A DNA stretch of 64,000 nucleotides, taken from Clytia hemisphaerica (taxonomy: Eukaryota > Cnidaria > Hydrozoa > Leptothecata > Clytiidae). Positions 11,569-23,067 of the stretch are shown in pieces. The stretch is from the NCBI GenBank assembly GCA_902728285.1, contig CACVBU010000997.1, positions 320,747-384,746 on the forward strand, in the 5' to 3' direction. How positions within the stretch are numbered: position 1 is the first letter of the stretch; each line of letters starts with the position of its first letter. The position numbers were made by a program, and so were the translations under genes. Below the pieces are notes generated by a model, which was not told the DNA's origin, did not search any database, and worked only from the letters and a program-made list of their open reading frames with translations.

Positions 11569-12567
11569 CGGTAAGTGTAAACCGCAGGTTACAGGTTGCA
11601 GGTTACAGGTCACAGGTTACAGGTTACAGGTCACAGGTTACAGGTTAACAAAACACAGACCGGAAAACTGTAACGCACTCGTAACATACAATTCATAACA
11701 TACAATAGTATGTTCCAGAAATAGTTCCTGAAAATATTATATGTAATGGAAATGTAATATCAAAATATGTTAATAATGTTATTTAGAAGACTTAAACGAC
11801 AAATCATCAACCCCAAATATTGACAACAAATGACACTTAAATTATGTAAATAATGATGTTATCTCAAAGTATGAGGTTTTGTACGCCAATTAACAATAAA
11901 ATATTCTTCATGCATAATAGGATGCTGACGCTGCAAGTGGATATAGATTGACAGGTTTTGAAAACAATAAATACTCCAAGAGAGCTGTTTTAGAGAGATG
12001 AAAAAGGTGACGTCATTTTATCAAAAATACAAAGCAGGGGATAAAAATATTGAAACATTTATAAAATATAATCCCATTGACGCTATTTTCATCAATTCTT
12101 GTTATCATACCCAAGGTGATGCAGGAGATAAAATGAGATATGACATAGTGATTGTGAAATAGCTATTTTCCTGTTAGGGGGCTGTTTAAAGCAAAGGTGA
12201 GATCGATATTCGAATATTTCTTTATTCTTTGTATATAACATACGTAACATGCGTATAACATTGAAAAGATAATTTTTTTACATGTGTGATATAGATGTAA
12301 TATATAATACAAGTATTACAGGTCCGTGTTATACACGGCATAAAACGCGAAATCACATGGTCAGCACGTGGGTAGATTTTTAGCTTTAAAATAGTTCTAG
12401 ATCAATAAAATACCTTTGGAATTATATTTTTGACATTAACAACTGTTTTTCAAACATTTTCTTTGTGTTTTACAGTAATTGAAGCTGACCAACACTGACC
12501 TGTGACCTGTAACCTGTAACCTGCGACCTGTAACCTGCAACCTGTAACCTGCGGTTTACACTTACCG
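11569..12567. mobile_element. Complete MULE-like MITE, 9-bp TSD GTCTTGCTG
   Basis: The 999-bp element begins CGGTAAGTGTAAACCGCAGG and ends in the inverse. Each terminus carries tandem CAGGTTACAGGTC-type 10-11-mers. The 9-bp repeat GTCTTGCTG flanks it precisely (11560-11568 and 12568-12576). The interior is AT-rich and non-coding. It is a diverged relative of the 945-bp element at 23858-24802. Confidence 0.88.
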
Positions 12568-13017
12568 GTCTTGCTGCTAAATGTGTTTACGGCAATCGTG
12601 TAATTTAAGCTACATTCTTTATAGTTTGAACAAAATTCACGTTCTTGTCTTAGCTTTTAATCTGCGATAGTTTCAAATGGAGTTATCTAACCGTAACTTT
12701 TTAATTTCGCCAGCAAATTTGTCATTGAAAATTGCTTAAAAACGTCAAGGCTTTAAAAGAGTTTGGTTAGTGTTTGAGATGTTTTTTATTTTTCATACTT
12801 TTATTAGCAGTTTTTTTTAAGTAGGAATTTTTAAAGCAGAGTCATTTTTAAAAACGAAAACTTATACATATTTTAGAACATTGTAGAAAATTGTCTTTTT
12901 CGTTTCCCTTTAGTGGCGCCTTTCCTTAGATCTGCTGAAATCTAGTTATCGGGTTATCTTGCGCCTAGCAATCCCCTTATTCACCACGGAGCAACCAATC
13001 TCGTAAATTTTCCTCTA

Positions 13018-13280
13018 CTCTTTTGTGCTTATGTAGAAGGGGTCACTTTGCAATTTTTGGAAAAAAAATCACCCCAATTTCACTTTATAATAACCCCCCC
13101 ATTTTATGAATTTTTCCCGAAAAAGTCTGAAAAAGTGCCAAAACCTACATTTTCCTAGGGGTTTTTGGGAAAATCACCCCAATTTCATTTTATAACGACC
13201 CCCCCCCCATTTTATGGATTTTTCCCGGAAGCACCCAGCCTCCCCGCTTATTCCACCCCCTACAATTAAGCACAAAAGAG
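13018..13280. mobile_element. TA-flanked hairpin MITE (CTCTTTTGTGC ends)
   Basis: Inverted ends CTCTTTTGTGCTTATGTAG and its imperfect complement are flanked by TA (13016-13017 and 13281-13282). Inside, a ~110-bp unit (AAAATCACCCCAATTTCA followed by a C-run and CATTTTATG) is repeated twice. Confidence 0.65.
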
Positions 13281-13852
13281 TACTCATCTTTCTTTGCGAC
13301 GGGTTAGAAGAACATCTAACTCACTCTTACTTAGATAATCGTTGATGACTTTCAAGTGAAATTCTTTTCTTTCAACCATCGAAAACAATTGAGATGGGGT
13401 GTTTGTAATAAAGACATAATCCAAAGTCACCGAACTAATGGCCTTTTGAGAGTTTCTGTTTCCTTTTTAAGTATTTCAGCGTTAAGTACCTTTTTCCAAG
13501 AATTGGTCTTGAAAATACTATAGTGTATGGCTTGTTTTGCTCAACTTTGCAACCGTGCCAAAGCTAAAATAACCGGAAAATTCGGGGTCTTTGTATCTTT
13601 GGTGCGTTCAAAATTTGAGTAATTTTAGGTAAAGTTGTCTTCTATACGGATTTTGCTTCACACTATTCCCAGGTTCAGAAATTGAAATTTGCCCCCACCA
13701 CATTGCGCTGTTTGGATTATTAAAATCCGCATAATTACTGTAATTAGCATAATTTATGCGCATCGCGAATCGCGAATCGTTGGATCGTGCATCGTAAAGT
13801 ACACAAACCCTATAAAATGACACTTCTACATCAAATAACTCCCATTCAGTAC

Positions 13853-14174
13853 TAGCCTGGAAATCCATGCTATGATTTCTTATTCTATATACTGATGGCG
13901 AAATATATAGCATGGTATGGGCTGACAGTTTGAATTTCCCATATCCTAATAACGGTTGAAAACACAGCCAATCAAATCCTGTTATTGTTTCATTGGTCAC
14001 ACTTTCTTAAAGAAAGCGCAACTTCCGAAATTTGGTTTTTATTTTAGTAAGTGAGGACAGCGCTAAATTCGAATTTCCCACTGTAATTTTTTTGAGTCCA
14101 AAATCGGACTCACAGCTCTGACCCGTCAAGTATTCATCAGATTTAAAAAAAATACGCAGACGGGTTCCTGTCTA
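13853..14174 (-). mobile_element. MULE-like MITE copy 2, 9-bp TSD ATTCAGTAC
   Basis: Reverse-oriented copy of 3868-4190, from TAGCCTGGAAATCC to GGGTTCCTGTCTA. It is flanked by ATTCAGTAC on both sides (13844-13852 and 14175-14183). A 130-codon minus-strand frame over it is not protein-like. Confidence 0.85.
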
Positions 14175-14183
14175 ATTCAGTAC

Positions 14184-14570
14184 AGAAATCAGCCATACTT
14201 GCTTAAAAAGTCTACGTCATTTGGCCTAAAATGAGTTTGAAATCTGCATAAAAAATGAAGCTTTTTAGAAAATTTAAAGGAGGCGTACCAGAAAGTACCA
14301 TTACTAAGAATTAAAGGGTGGTATATACCTATTTATAGGGGGAAAAATCAACTTAATACTACAGGGTACTTAATGGGTGGTGTGTCATTTCTCAATGGTA
14401 ATATCAAGATTGTACCGGGTACTAAGGGGTGGTATACCTATTTTAAGGGGTAATTTCAACTTAGTACCAGGGTACTAAGTGGTGGTGGTCTCAGTTAAAT
14501 TTCAAAAAACAAGAAAGTACAACTTTTCGGCACTGGTCCAGTACCACAACTTGGTACCCCCCCCTGCACA
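14184..14570. repeat. G-rich degenerate repeat (GGTACTAAGGGGTGGT)
   Basis: At least four imperfect copies of a ~65-bp unit contain GGGTACTTAATGGGTGGT-like sequence. The block ends in a C-run at about 14561. It resembles the interior of the hAT-like MITE at 10573 and may be a decayed relative. Confidence 0.4.
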
Positions 14571-14661
14571 CATCAAACTTTCAAAACACGCAAACTGAAA
14601 GCAGTAATTATGACGTCACATTTTATCAATGTTTTGATTTGATCATTTGGCGGCTCTATTC

Positions 14662-14949
14662 CATTGAGTTTCAAGCCCGAAGGGCTAGAGGTCAATCTCT
14701 AACCTTTCTCAGGCAAGAAAAATTGAAGCCTTAACATGCGCCGTATTTTTGATGACGGATTGAATCTAGCAATTCCTTTGTTTTCGAGTGATATATTTTT
14801 CGAAATTAAGCGGTAAATTTTAGTTTCAATCTGTCATTTGTGTAAAAACCAGGCGGGTCGCTCAAGGCCGCAGAACTTTGGTAGGATTTGTTGGCTTCAA
14901 ATCCTACCAAAGAGATTGACCTCTAGCCCTTCGGGCTTGAAACTCAATG
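14662..14949. mobile_element. 288-bp MITE with perfect 8-bp TSD CTCTATTC
   Basis: Inverted termini of about 38 bp start CATTGAGTTTCAAGCCCGAA. CTCTATTC flanks both sides exactly (14654-14661 and 14950-14957). The 8-bp TSD suggests a hAT-type origin. Confidence 0.85.
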
Positions 14950-15046
14950 CTCTATTCCCAGGAGAACAATTTGCCGTCAGCCGAATAAGGATTATTTTTT
15001 ACCTTCGCGGGTGATTTTTCAGTTTGAGTTTCTGTCTAATGTTATG

Positions 15047-15537
15047 CAGCCAATTCGATTGACTTCCAAATTTGCCATACTCACCAACTTTGCCAAATCT
15101 ACAATTTCAATGTCAAAAGATCACAGCTTCATGGCAAATTTGTACATCGCTAGGCCGCCATTATGATTTCCGTTTTGTGATGCTTAGTCAGCAGTTTTCT
15201 GTCGGTGTTTGTAAACAAACGATTTTTTAACCAATCAAATTGCCGATCGGCATTGTTTTGCTTTAGCATTGGAAGGTCTTCTATTTTTCAAAATCTTTGG
15301 CAAAAGTGGCAAAATTGGAGCAAAAAAAACACAGGTCTCGTGGGAACAGTGTTTTGTATGGAGACGTATGAAGGTAAGTTCCAAAAATGCCAAGAATGCC
15401 AGATTCACCACATCTTTTTTATTTGGCATTTATGGCACTCAAATTTTGCCACTTTTGCCAAATTTTTGTCAATCGAATGCAAAATAATTGGCAATCAGGG
15501 CAAAAATGGCATATTTTGAAGTCAATCGAATTGGCTG
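15047..15537. mobile_element. 491-bp inverted-repeat element (CAGCCAATTCGATTGACTTC)
   Basis: Near-perfect terminal inverted repeats of about 20 bp bound an interior rich in TTTGCCA / TGGCAAA motifs. Only ATG is shared at the flanks, so the TSD is uncertain. Overlapping open frames on both strands inside it reflect the repeats, not protein. Confidence 0.6.
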
Positions 15538-15762
15538 ATGGTCTTTTGAAGTGCTTGTTCTAAGAGATGAGTGAATATAATTGTTTTTAGTTTTCAAGAG
15601 AAGCAAATTTAATCTTTCTTCTACAAGATTACACTTTAATATAATGCCAATTATGCATGTAAGTTTTTAATTAATACTTTCTTTTTGCATATGTTTTGCA
15701 TACTTTCTAAGGGAATTTCACCACGGCAATTCGGCCACCATAATTTTTGCATACAATTCAAT

Positions 15763-15825
15763 ATGGCGGATGGAAAGGCGAAAAGGTCTATTACCTTTTG
15801 TGAATTGTCCTTCAGTTTTGAGAAG
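15763..15825 (+). CDS. Candidate 21-codon first exon, unknown gene
   Basis: An ATG in a reasonable context (ATATGGCGG) opens a 63-bp frame encoding MADGKAKRSITFCELSFSFE plus K. It ends exactly at a strong donor, AAG|GTAAGT, in phase 0. No downstream exon could be linked by eye, because the region beyond is a MITE (15952-16230) and foldback repeats. The codons look coding, but the segment is too short to identify. It could equally be chance. Confidence 0.3.
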
Positions 15826-15951
15826 GTAAGTCATAATAATTCCCATGATGTTCTTTGAGGCATTACAGGGGAGATTGATTTATGTACAAAGTACTCTACA
15901 CAGCATCTTATTAACAGGTAATGAGAACTAGCTTTGCAAAATATTTAGGTA

Positions 15952-16230
15952 CCTTATTGGTATATATTTTCGCGTGTTACAAATTTTCGCGAATCGCAAA
16001 AGTGGGAATATAAAGCAAGAAAAAGACTGATTTTGCTTGAAACACAACGTTTATGATGTAAAAATACTAACAAAATACTAAGAAAAATTTTTTCGCGTGT
16101 ATTTAATTTCGCGATTTTGTAATTTTGAAAAATTTAAACAGTATTAAATTTCGCGAAAATTGACCAAAAAACTCGCGAAATTAAAGTACCCGCGAAAATT
16201 TGTAACACGCGAAAATATATACCAATAAGG
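15952..16230. mobile_element. TA-flanked hairpin MITE (CCTTATTGGTATATATTTTC)
   Basis: Inverted repeats of about 45 bp (CCTTATTGGTATATATTTTC, then GCGTGTTACAAATTTTCGCG) are flanked by TA (15950-15951 and 16231-16232). The 279-bp element is almost wholly self-complementary and has many TTTCGCG motifs. It is typical of Tc1/mariner-derived MITEs. Confidence 0.8.
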
Positions 16231-16264
16231 TAGTTGATTTAGACTATCAGTATCAATGAACTAG

Positions 16265-17590
16265 CCGTATTGTATAAGGGTTGCGAAGCAATCCAGACTC
16301 CACCTCAATTCGCAAGTTGCAAGCCAAATAAGAGACACTCTAAAAATCCCTCTAATAAAGCCGCTATAGAGACAGGGTTGTAAGAGCCTTAATGCCAAAC
16401 ACACCACATAATCCACGGCGGCACAACACCCGCCGCCGCCCATCACTTCATTTTTCCTTCTAGTTATTCTAGTGTAAATGGTGCCTCAATAAAATCGAAC
16501 GATATTCGTCGAATGATCGAACATTTTTAATCAAATCACGAATCGTCTGTCGAAATCATCAAAACATGAAAATAAAATAAAAACAAAAATGTACAAAGAT
16601 GGTTTGTTGGTTCTTGGGTAGTTTTGATTTAATTCTTGACAAATTCGACAAATTTAATTACCTCCGTACTTCTTTATCATAGAATATCCACTTGATTTTG
16701 CAAGGTAAGTTTCGTTCTTATCTGATATTCTGATGGCGGATTAGCGGCCGCCCACGCTAAAGCTCTAAAGGGAGCGGGCCAATTTCCCATCGGAGAGGAA
16801 TGATAGTCAGCCTTTGATGTGCCGCATCCTCAGTCGGGTTCAACAGTCCTTGCCCGTAAACGTAGAAATATTTCAGTTGGACCCGCCAATCCCCGAAAAC
16901 GAGAGCTGGGTGTTACCAGACCTCCCGCCCGCTTCAAAATTCTTTGACACAGTCTCACAAAATTCCGTAATGTAAACCTTCCAGATGTTGAAAATTTTCC
17001 CGACCTTCAGAGCTTTAGCGTGTTGGAAGAAAAATTTCACCATCTGGGTGCTAGATAAGTTTCGTTCACTAAAAGAGCACTCCTTCCGCCTGCGCGACTT
17101 GCAAAAACCTCTCATTGTCATTTATTATATTGACCTTATTTGATATATGATACTTGCTGTTAAAAGTCGAGGGATGATGAAGATCCTTTCTGTCACCGTT
17201 CAAACTAATTTTTTTTCATTTACAGTAACAGCAAAATAAACATTTAAAACCGAAGAACCACTGCTTAGATTGCTTAGATGCGTGCCGCCCACGCGGCAAT
17301 CTGATCAACTTCTGATTCTAAGTCCGTGTTTCGGCTTCCGGTAATTTTTTTACTGTTCACTGCTAGGGTACACCATTTTAAAACGGCATTTTTCGCAGTC
17401 CTAGCTACCAAACCGAGAAAGTTTTCGTAGCTTTAAGGCAAACCATTCAAGGTCATTTTTGATAAAATCATCGGTTTGAAGATGTGATTTATATAGCAAA
17501 TTTTAAAGCAAAATTTCGCTTGGGATAGAAGTTAAAGGTACGTGCACAATATAGCAAAACTGCTTCGCTCATAAATTCGCTTCGCAAAAA
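16265..17590 (-). mobile_element. ~1.33-kb repeat family, copy A
   Basis: This stretch matches, in reverse orientation, the segment at 25459-26444. Both ends carry short inverted GCTTCGCAA motifs. The copy at 25.5 kb lacks about 330 bp between two direct copies of GAACGAAACTTA that are both present here. This copy's 16561-17464 part is duplicated in inverted orientation at 18098-19000. A minus-strand 82-codon frame (16873-17121) has no recognised domain. Confidence 0.7.
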
Positions 17591-19000
17591 TTGGACTGAA
17601 AAGCTCACATCGATCATGTCACAACTAAGATCAAACAAGGCTCAGGCCTCATACGTAAGTTGAGTCATTTAGTTTCACCGTCTTATATTACTTCCTTATA
17701 TTATTCATTCATTAATCCACATTTGCAATATATTGCATAACCTCCTGGCACCTGGCTGGGGGGCTGGGGCTCACCGAGTACCAAGGGAATAGGTAAGTTA
17801 AATTGTGAAATAAGTAACATGACAAATAAAATAAATAAAATGAAATCAAAAATAAATCAAATCTTGGGACATTTAATACATTAAAAGTTAACTCCCTATA
17901 TAGTCATCTGGGGTAATGGGCTATTCCAAAAAAAAATTGTACAGGGGTATTAATGAACTTTTTTTACTAACCCTCCTGGAAATTCTGGATAACAAACTAT
18001 CCCCTGGAAATTAGGAGTTGACACCCCTGGAAAGTGAAGTTTTGTGAAAAAGGGCCTAGAAAGTGACTATTGTATTGATGCCAGTTTAGGAGGAGAAAAT
18101 CAAAAATGACCTTGAATCGTTTGCCTTAAAGCTACGAAAACTTTCTCGGTTTGGTAGCTAGGACTGCGAAAAATGCCGTTTTAAAATGGTGTACCCTAGC
18201 AGTGAACAGTAAAAAAATTACCGGAAGCCGAAACACGGACTTAGAATCAGAAGTTGATCAGATTGCCGCGTGGGCGGCACGCATCTAAGCAATCTAAGCA
18301 GTGGTTCTTCGGTTTTAAATGTTTATTTTGCTGTTACTGTAAATGAAAAAAAATTAGTTTGAACGGTGACAGAAAGGATCTTCATCATCCCTCGACTTTT
18401 AACAGCAAGTATCATATATCAAATAAGGTCAATATAATAAATGACAATGAGAGGTTTTTGCAAGTCGCGCAGGCGGAAGGAGTGCTCTTTTAGTGAACGA
18501 AACTTATCTAGCACCCAGATGGTGAAATTTTCTTCCAACACGCTAAAGCTCTGAAGGTCGGGAAAATTTTCAACATCTGGAAGGTTTACATTACGGAATT
18601 TTGTGAGACTGTGTCAAAGAATTTTGAAGCGGGCGGGAGGTCTGGTAACACCCAGCTCTCGTTTTCGAGGATTGGCGGGTCCAACTGAAATATTTCTACG
18701 TTTACGGGCAAGGACTGTTGAACCCGACTGAGGATGCGGCACATCAAAGGCTGACTATCATTCCTCTCCGATGGGAAATTGGCCCGCTCCCTTTAGAGCT
18801 TTAGCGTGGGCGGCCGCTAATCCGCCATCAGAATATCAGATAAGAACGAAACTTACCTTGCAAAATCAAGTGGATATTCTATGATAAAGAAGTACGGAGG
18901 TAATTAAATTTGTCGAATTTGTCAAGAATTAAATCAAAACTACCCAAGAACCAACAAACCATCTTTGTACATTTTTGTTTTTATTTTATTTTCATGTTTT
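16561..19000. repeat. 2.4-kb foldback: ~900-bp inverted arms with 0.6-kb loop
   Basis: 16561-17464 and 18098-19000 are reverse complements over their full length with only scattered differences. The loop (17465-18097) contains the rest of copy A's end and unrelated sequence. Both arms stop inside the repeat family, not at its termini. The structure therefore looks like a head-to-head inverted duplication of part of the element, not two independent insertions. Confidence 0.85.
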
Positions 19001-19049
19001 ATTGATTCTTTTCCATGAAAATTAGTAGATGTTCCTAAAATTTATTTTA

Positions 19050-19298
19050 AAGGTGTCCCGTAATTACCCCGCATTTTGGGGTAATTACGGGACACCCTCA
19101 GGGCAAATATGGGACAGGTATAAAATGTTATTGAAAAATCCAGATATCTTTCCAAAAGGTCATGATTTGAGGTTTTGCATCCACTTGATGACTTCAAATC
19201 CAAGTGCTATCATTTAAAGGACTTTCAACAAAATTAGTGACAGTGTCCCATTTTTACCCCATCCTTTTTCCCATTTGGGGGTAATAACGGGACACTTC
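19050..19298. repeat. Short palindromic hairpins, GTGTCCCGTAATTACCCC family
   Basis: A near-perfect palindrome at 19050-19097 has arms GGTGTCCCGTAATTACCCC. A second, looser one at 19246-19297 uses the same GTGTCCC / GGGACAC termini. Further copies occur at 19862-19921, and a lone arm at about 20237-20257. They may be remnants of nested small elements. Confidence 0.6.
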
Positions 19299-19467
19299 GA
19301 ACAGTAAAGTAATATTTGTATAGAGCAATCTAGATCAACTGAAGTAAATTTAGATGCAAACATTTGCAGGTTCTGAAAGATTTAGGGTGTAGTTATGATT
19401 CCATTAAACTAGAAAATCAAGTTTGTAGTTTTCTTATAAGAAATAAACACTTCAAACTCAAACTTTA

Positions 19468-19921
19468 CACGTTTTTTTTTTTTAAGAAACACACTTTTAA
19501 GAAACATGAGGCTCAGAATGCCTAAAAACTAAGAAACATCTAAGAAACATGCTGAGGCTGAGAATGAGAAAATAGCATTTTTTAATTCGTTTTTTTTAAG
19601 AACTTTTCAATCAAGGTTCCAGAAATATACATACATACAGATACATAACAGTTAGAAACACTTGAGAAAGTCAGAATTAATCTATATAGAAGATAGGAAA
19701 GTACCGTAGATTAGTCAATTAGACTATTGTATTATCGACATGCGTCCTTTAAGCTTGACAAAGTTTAGAAACATGTAAGAAACATTTAAGGCTCAAAAGG
19801 CCGATTTCTTAAGAAACATTGAGGCTGCTTGGTAAAACTAGTTTCTTAAAAAAAAAAACATGTAGTGTCCCATAATTACCCCACGATTAAGATTTGACTA
19901 CGGGGTAAATATGGGACACAC
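19468..19921. repeat. AAGAAACAT-rich inverted repeat plus GTGTCCC palindrome
   Basis: CACGTTTTT...TTAAGAAAC near 19468 is inverted at 19840-19863 (GTTTCTTAAAAAAAA...CATG). Repeated AAGAAACATGAGGCT-like units lie between. A GTGTCCCATAATTACCCC palindrome follows directly. Confidence 0.45.
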
Positions 19922-21580
19922 TTTTTAGAGATAAGGTGCCTTGTCTGATAATGAGACTATTATAATTTCAAACCATAGTATCTTGATGTCAGAATTCAGT
20001 CAAAATATAATCAAAGTGATTGCAGCTCTTCCTGACACTAAAGCTTCAAAAGTTCCTTCTAACACTACGAAAATCGATTTTTATGGTCACATGTGAAACT
20101 TTTGTTGAATCCTCAAAAGTATATGTTAGATTAATCTAACCAGACATTTTTCTAGCAGCTAGAATTACTGAATCTGAATGAATCTCCAAAATCCTCTCCC
20201 TCTGAATGCTATTTTATAAAAATAACACAGTTTTGAGGGGTGTCCCGTATTTACCCCTTTATTATAATTCAAAGGAGGTTTACAAAATCTATTCTCACAA
20301 ATATAGAATAAGAAAAATTAATAATTCTAAATAAATAAATAAATAAGGCCTCTGTAATTACAATAAAATAAATATAATGAATAATATTAAAATTTTATTA
20401 TACAAGAGAATATTTAAAAACTGGCTAAAATGCAAAAAGTGTGTGTGTGTGTGTGAACCCTCAAATCTTTTCATTTATGGCTGAAAATTTAGGAAGTATT
20501 TCTCAATTTTTTTTTGAAATGTTATGCTAATTTCATTAAAAATCACTGGTTTGCTTTTTCATAAATCCCCTTAGAAGTTTTACGTCACATTTCCGTCAAT
20601 TAAATGATGAAGCTCTTTCGCAGCATTAACCTTTGATATGCATTTCAACAAGACCTATGTCTAACTGGTTTGCTGTTTCAGCTTTATGATGAAAAATCAT
20701 GAACCAGAAAAATTTATGATCTTAAATCTATGAACTTAACTAAAACTTATGAAAGTAACTGACACAACTAATTACTTGTCAATATATTTTGCTGAATATC
20801 CTTCATATCCAATTACAGTATTTAAATTACAGTTTGAACAATCAACAAGTGGAAATGTTGTTCTATTTATTGTCATTGTTGCTACCTGTGTATCACAAAA
20901 AAAGTTGAACACTGTAAGTTTAAATTTCTCAAATTGTAACAAAATGAATCTTTTGGCATTAGAGAGGAGAAAGAAAAAAGTTTTTTTCAGGACTTGGCAT
21001 TTATCAAGGAACTTTTCTTTTCACAATAAAAAGGTAATCATTGATTTATTGACTCATTGACTCAAACAAAGCAATTGATGTACCGGGTAGTTCACAAAAA
21101 ACTTCGAATGTTTTGCTACGTTTTTAGGGCTATCATAGTGATCTGTAAGGTTTACTTTTACTTAACTTTTTTTTTTAATTGGGGAGGGTCTATTTTGATG
21201 TATTACTTTTTACATTTGGACAATCGGTTCAAGAGTTATGATCACTTAAGTCAAAAATCAATTTTCAAAAGGTGCAAAAATACGTCAAAAAAGGGTGATT
21301 CGATTTGCTTTTCCTTCTTTCTTTTGTTTTAGAATTGAATGTATATGCATTTTTACGATGAAATTAACTATCCCATTGAGTATTAAAAGATACCAGAAGG
21401 TATTTAAACGTAACATTAAGTTTTTGTTTAAATAAATCCTTGTGAATATTTTCTTCATTACAAACAAAATATCCTGCCAGTACAATCATTATTAAGACAT
21501 GCCTATTTCTAGTTGTTAATCTAATAACCCATTTTCGATCATTTCCGCTCATTTTGAAAATAAATTTTATTCGTCTAGTT
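19922..21580. other. AT-rich stretch without recognised genes
   Basis: Contains ATAA and GT microsatellites (about 20330-20346 and 20440-20455). Near 20618 is a fragment resembling part of the 177-809 MITE (CGCAGCATTAA, then CTTTGATATGCATTT). The open frames at 20749-21332 are not recognisable as protein. Confidence 0.45.
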
Positions 21581-21584
21581 CGAA

Positions 21585-21760
21585 ACGTAAGTCACACGTC
21601 AACAGGTTATAGGTCAACAGGTCATTGACACAGGTCAGCTTTAATTACTGTAAAATACAAAAAATGTTTGAAAAACACTTTTTATTGTCAAAAATATCAT
21701 ACGGAAGGTATTTTATTGATATCTAGAACCTTTTTAAAGGTCCATTTTTTTAACTACAAA
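21585..21760 (-). mobile_element. Degenerate fragment of the MULE-like MITE
   Basis: Reverse-oriented remnant of the right end of the element at 11569-12567. It has decayed CAGGTTATAGGTCAACAGGTC repeats, followed by the matching interior with TTTGAAAAACACTTTTTATTG and GATATCTAGAACC. No TSD remains. Confidence 0.6.
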
Positions 21761-21906
21761 TTTTGATCTACTAGACTAAATTTGTTAAGCGAACCTGGTG
21801 CAGCCTGCGCAGTCTTTTCCCATTTAAGAAAATTATCATTCATAGTATTTCACCTTTATCTTTATTTCTTGACACTTCACTCCAAATAAGCAAAAGACTA
21901 AAAATA

Positions 21907-22819
21907 ATGATGACCTCAATCAACAAGAGCCTCAACAAAAATCTCACAAAACAGAGCATCCGTTTGCTTTCTTTGTCTGCAAACTCCCAAATGAAATTAT
22001 TGCCAAATTTTATGAAGTCAAAGCCTGAGGTTGCTGTCATTGATTTGGCTGGTACAAGCATGGAGAGGAGGTGGCCTTGGTGCAAGTCGAAGATTGAATA
22101 TTGCGAATTTGGAAAAGTCAATTGATAAAGCATTTTCTTACAAAAAACTGAAATCAGTGTTGCTTAATATCAACAGCCCTGGGGGGTCACCTGAACAATC
22201 TGAGCTAATTGCAAATAAGATTACACGATTAGGAAAGCAAAAGAATGTGAAAGTTTACTCCTTTGTGGAAGACCTAGCAGCTTCTGGTGGATACTGGCTT
22301 GCATGCGCTGGTCAGGAAATCTATGCAACTAATAACTCCTTTATTGGTAGCATTGGAGTTATAAATGCAAAGTTTGGTTTTGACGAATCAATTAAAAAGT
22401 ATGATATAGATTGGCGTTTCTATACTGCAGGCAAAAGCAAATCTTTCATGGATCCTTTTCAACCAGAGAAAGAGGATGATGTATTGAAAATTAAGTACCT
22501 TTTAAATGCCATTCACCAAAATTTTATTGACCATGTAAAGAAAAGTCGTGGTGGTCGATTGAATGCAAATGATGATTTATTATTTAATGGAGACATTTGG
22601 CTCGCTCAAGATGCTATAAAACATGGATTAATTGATGGCATTGATGATGTCAGCAATTTTGTTGAACAACGTTATGGGAAAGTTGGTGAGGACGTTAAGT
22701 TGATCAGAGTGAATTCACCAAGTGCCAACAGGTTTGGCTTAGGTGGTATGTTTGGAGGTCTGACTACTCCTCTCGACATTCAAAAAGATCTCTTTAGTAA
22801 AAGATTTGATGTAATGTGA
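21907..22819 (+). CDS. S49-family serine peptidase (SohB/SppA-like), with an apparent frameshift
   Basis: The intronless frame starts at ATG 21907 with a basic, Ser/Leu/Asn-rich leader lacking acidic residues (MMTSINKSLNKNLTKQSIRL), which could be an organelle-targeting presequence. PEVAVIDLAG opens the S49 fold. Near 22065-22075 (GAGAGGAGGTGGC) the coding frame shifts by one base. From there it runs open to TGA at 22817-22819 and matches SohB-type proteins throughout: NSPGGSPEQS, then the nucleophile Ser in AASGGYWLA (22283-22285) and the general-base Lys in TAGKSKSFMDPF (Lys codon 22439-22441), 52 residues later as in characterised S49 enzymes. Total length is about 303 residues, normal for a single S49 domain. 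Both catalytic residues are intact, so the shift may be a sequence error, a recent pseudogenisation or recoding. These enzymes cleave membrane-embedded or signal peptides in bacteria; the role in this host is unknown. Confidence 0.85.
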
Positions 22820-23067
22820 TGTGATTTTTTAAATGAATTAATTTTGTTTCCATATCATAAGGTGTGCTATTTTGTTTGGTAAAGACTTAATGGAATTAAT
22901 AATATTTTATGATCTGAACAGATTTTTAAACCTTCAAAACTAGAACTTTCTGAAATCAAGAAGTAAACCCTAATTCCAAAATTTAAAACCCTTGTTCTCA
23001 AACTTCACTTATGATTTAAAAACATTTGATTTTCGATAATCACTATATATTTCTAACTTACACACGT

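Noticed and set aside
13608..14000. 130-codon minus-strand ORF
   Set aside because: Most of it runs through a MITE with a defined TSD and its unique flank. The element's other copy has no matching intact frame.
15205..15519. 104-codon plus-strand ORF
   Set aside because: It lies inside an inverted-repeat element rich in TTGCCA motifs, overlaps open frames on both strands and has no protein-like pattern.
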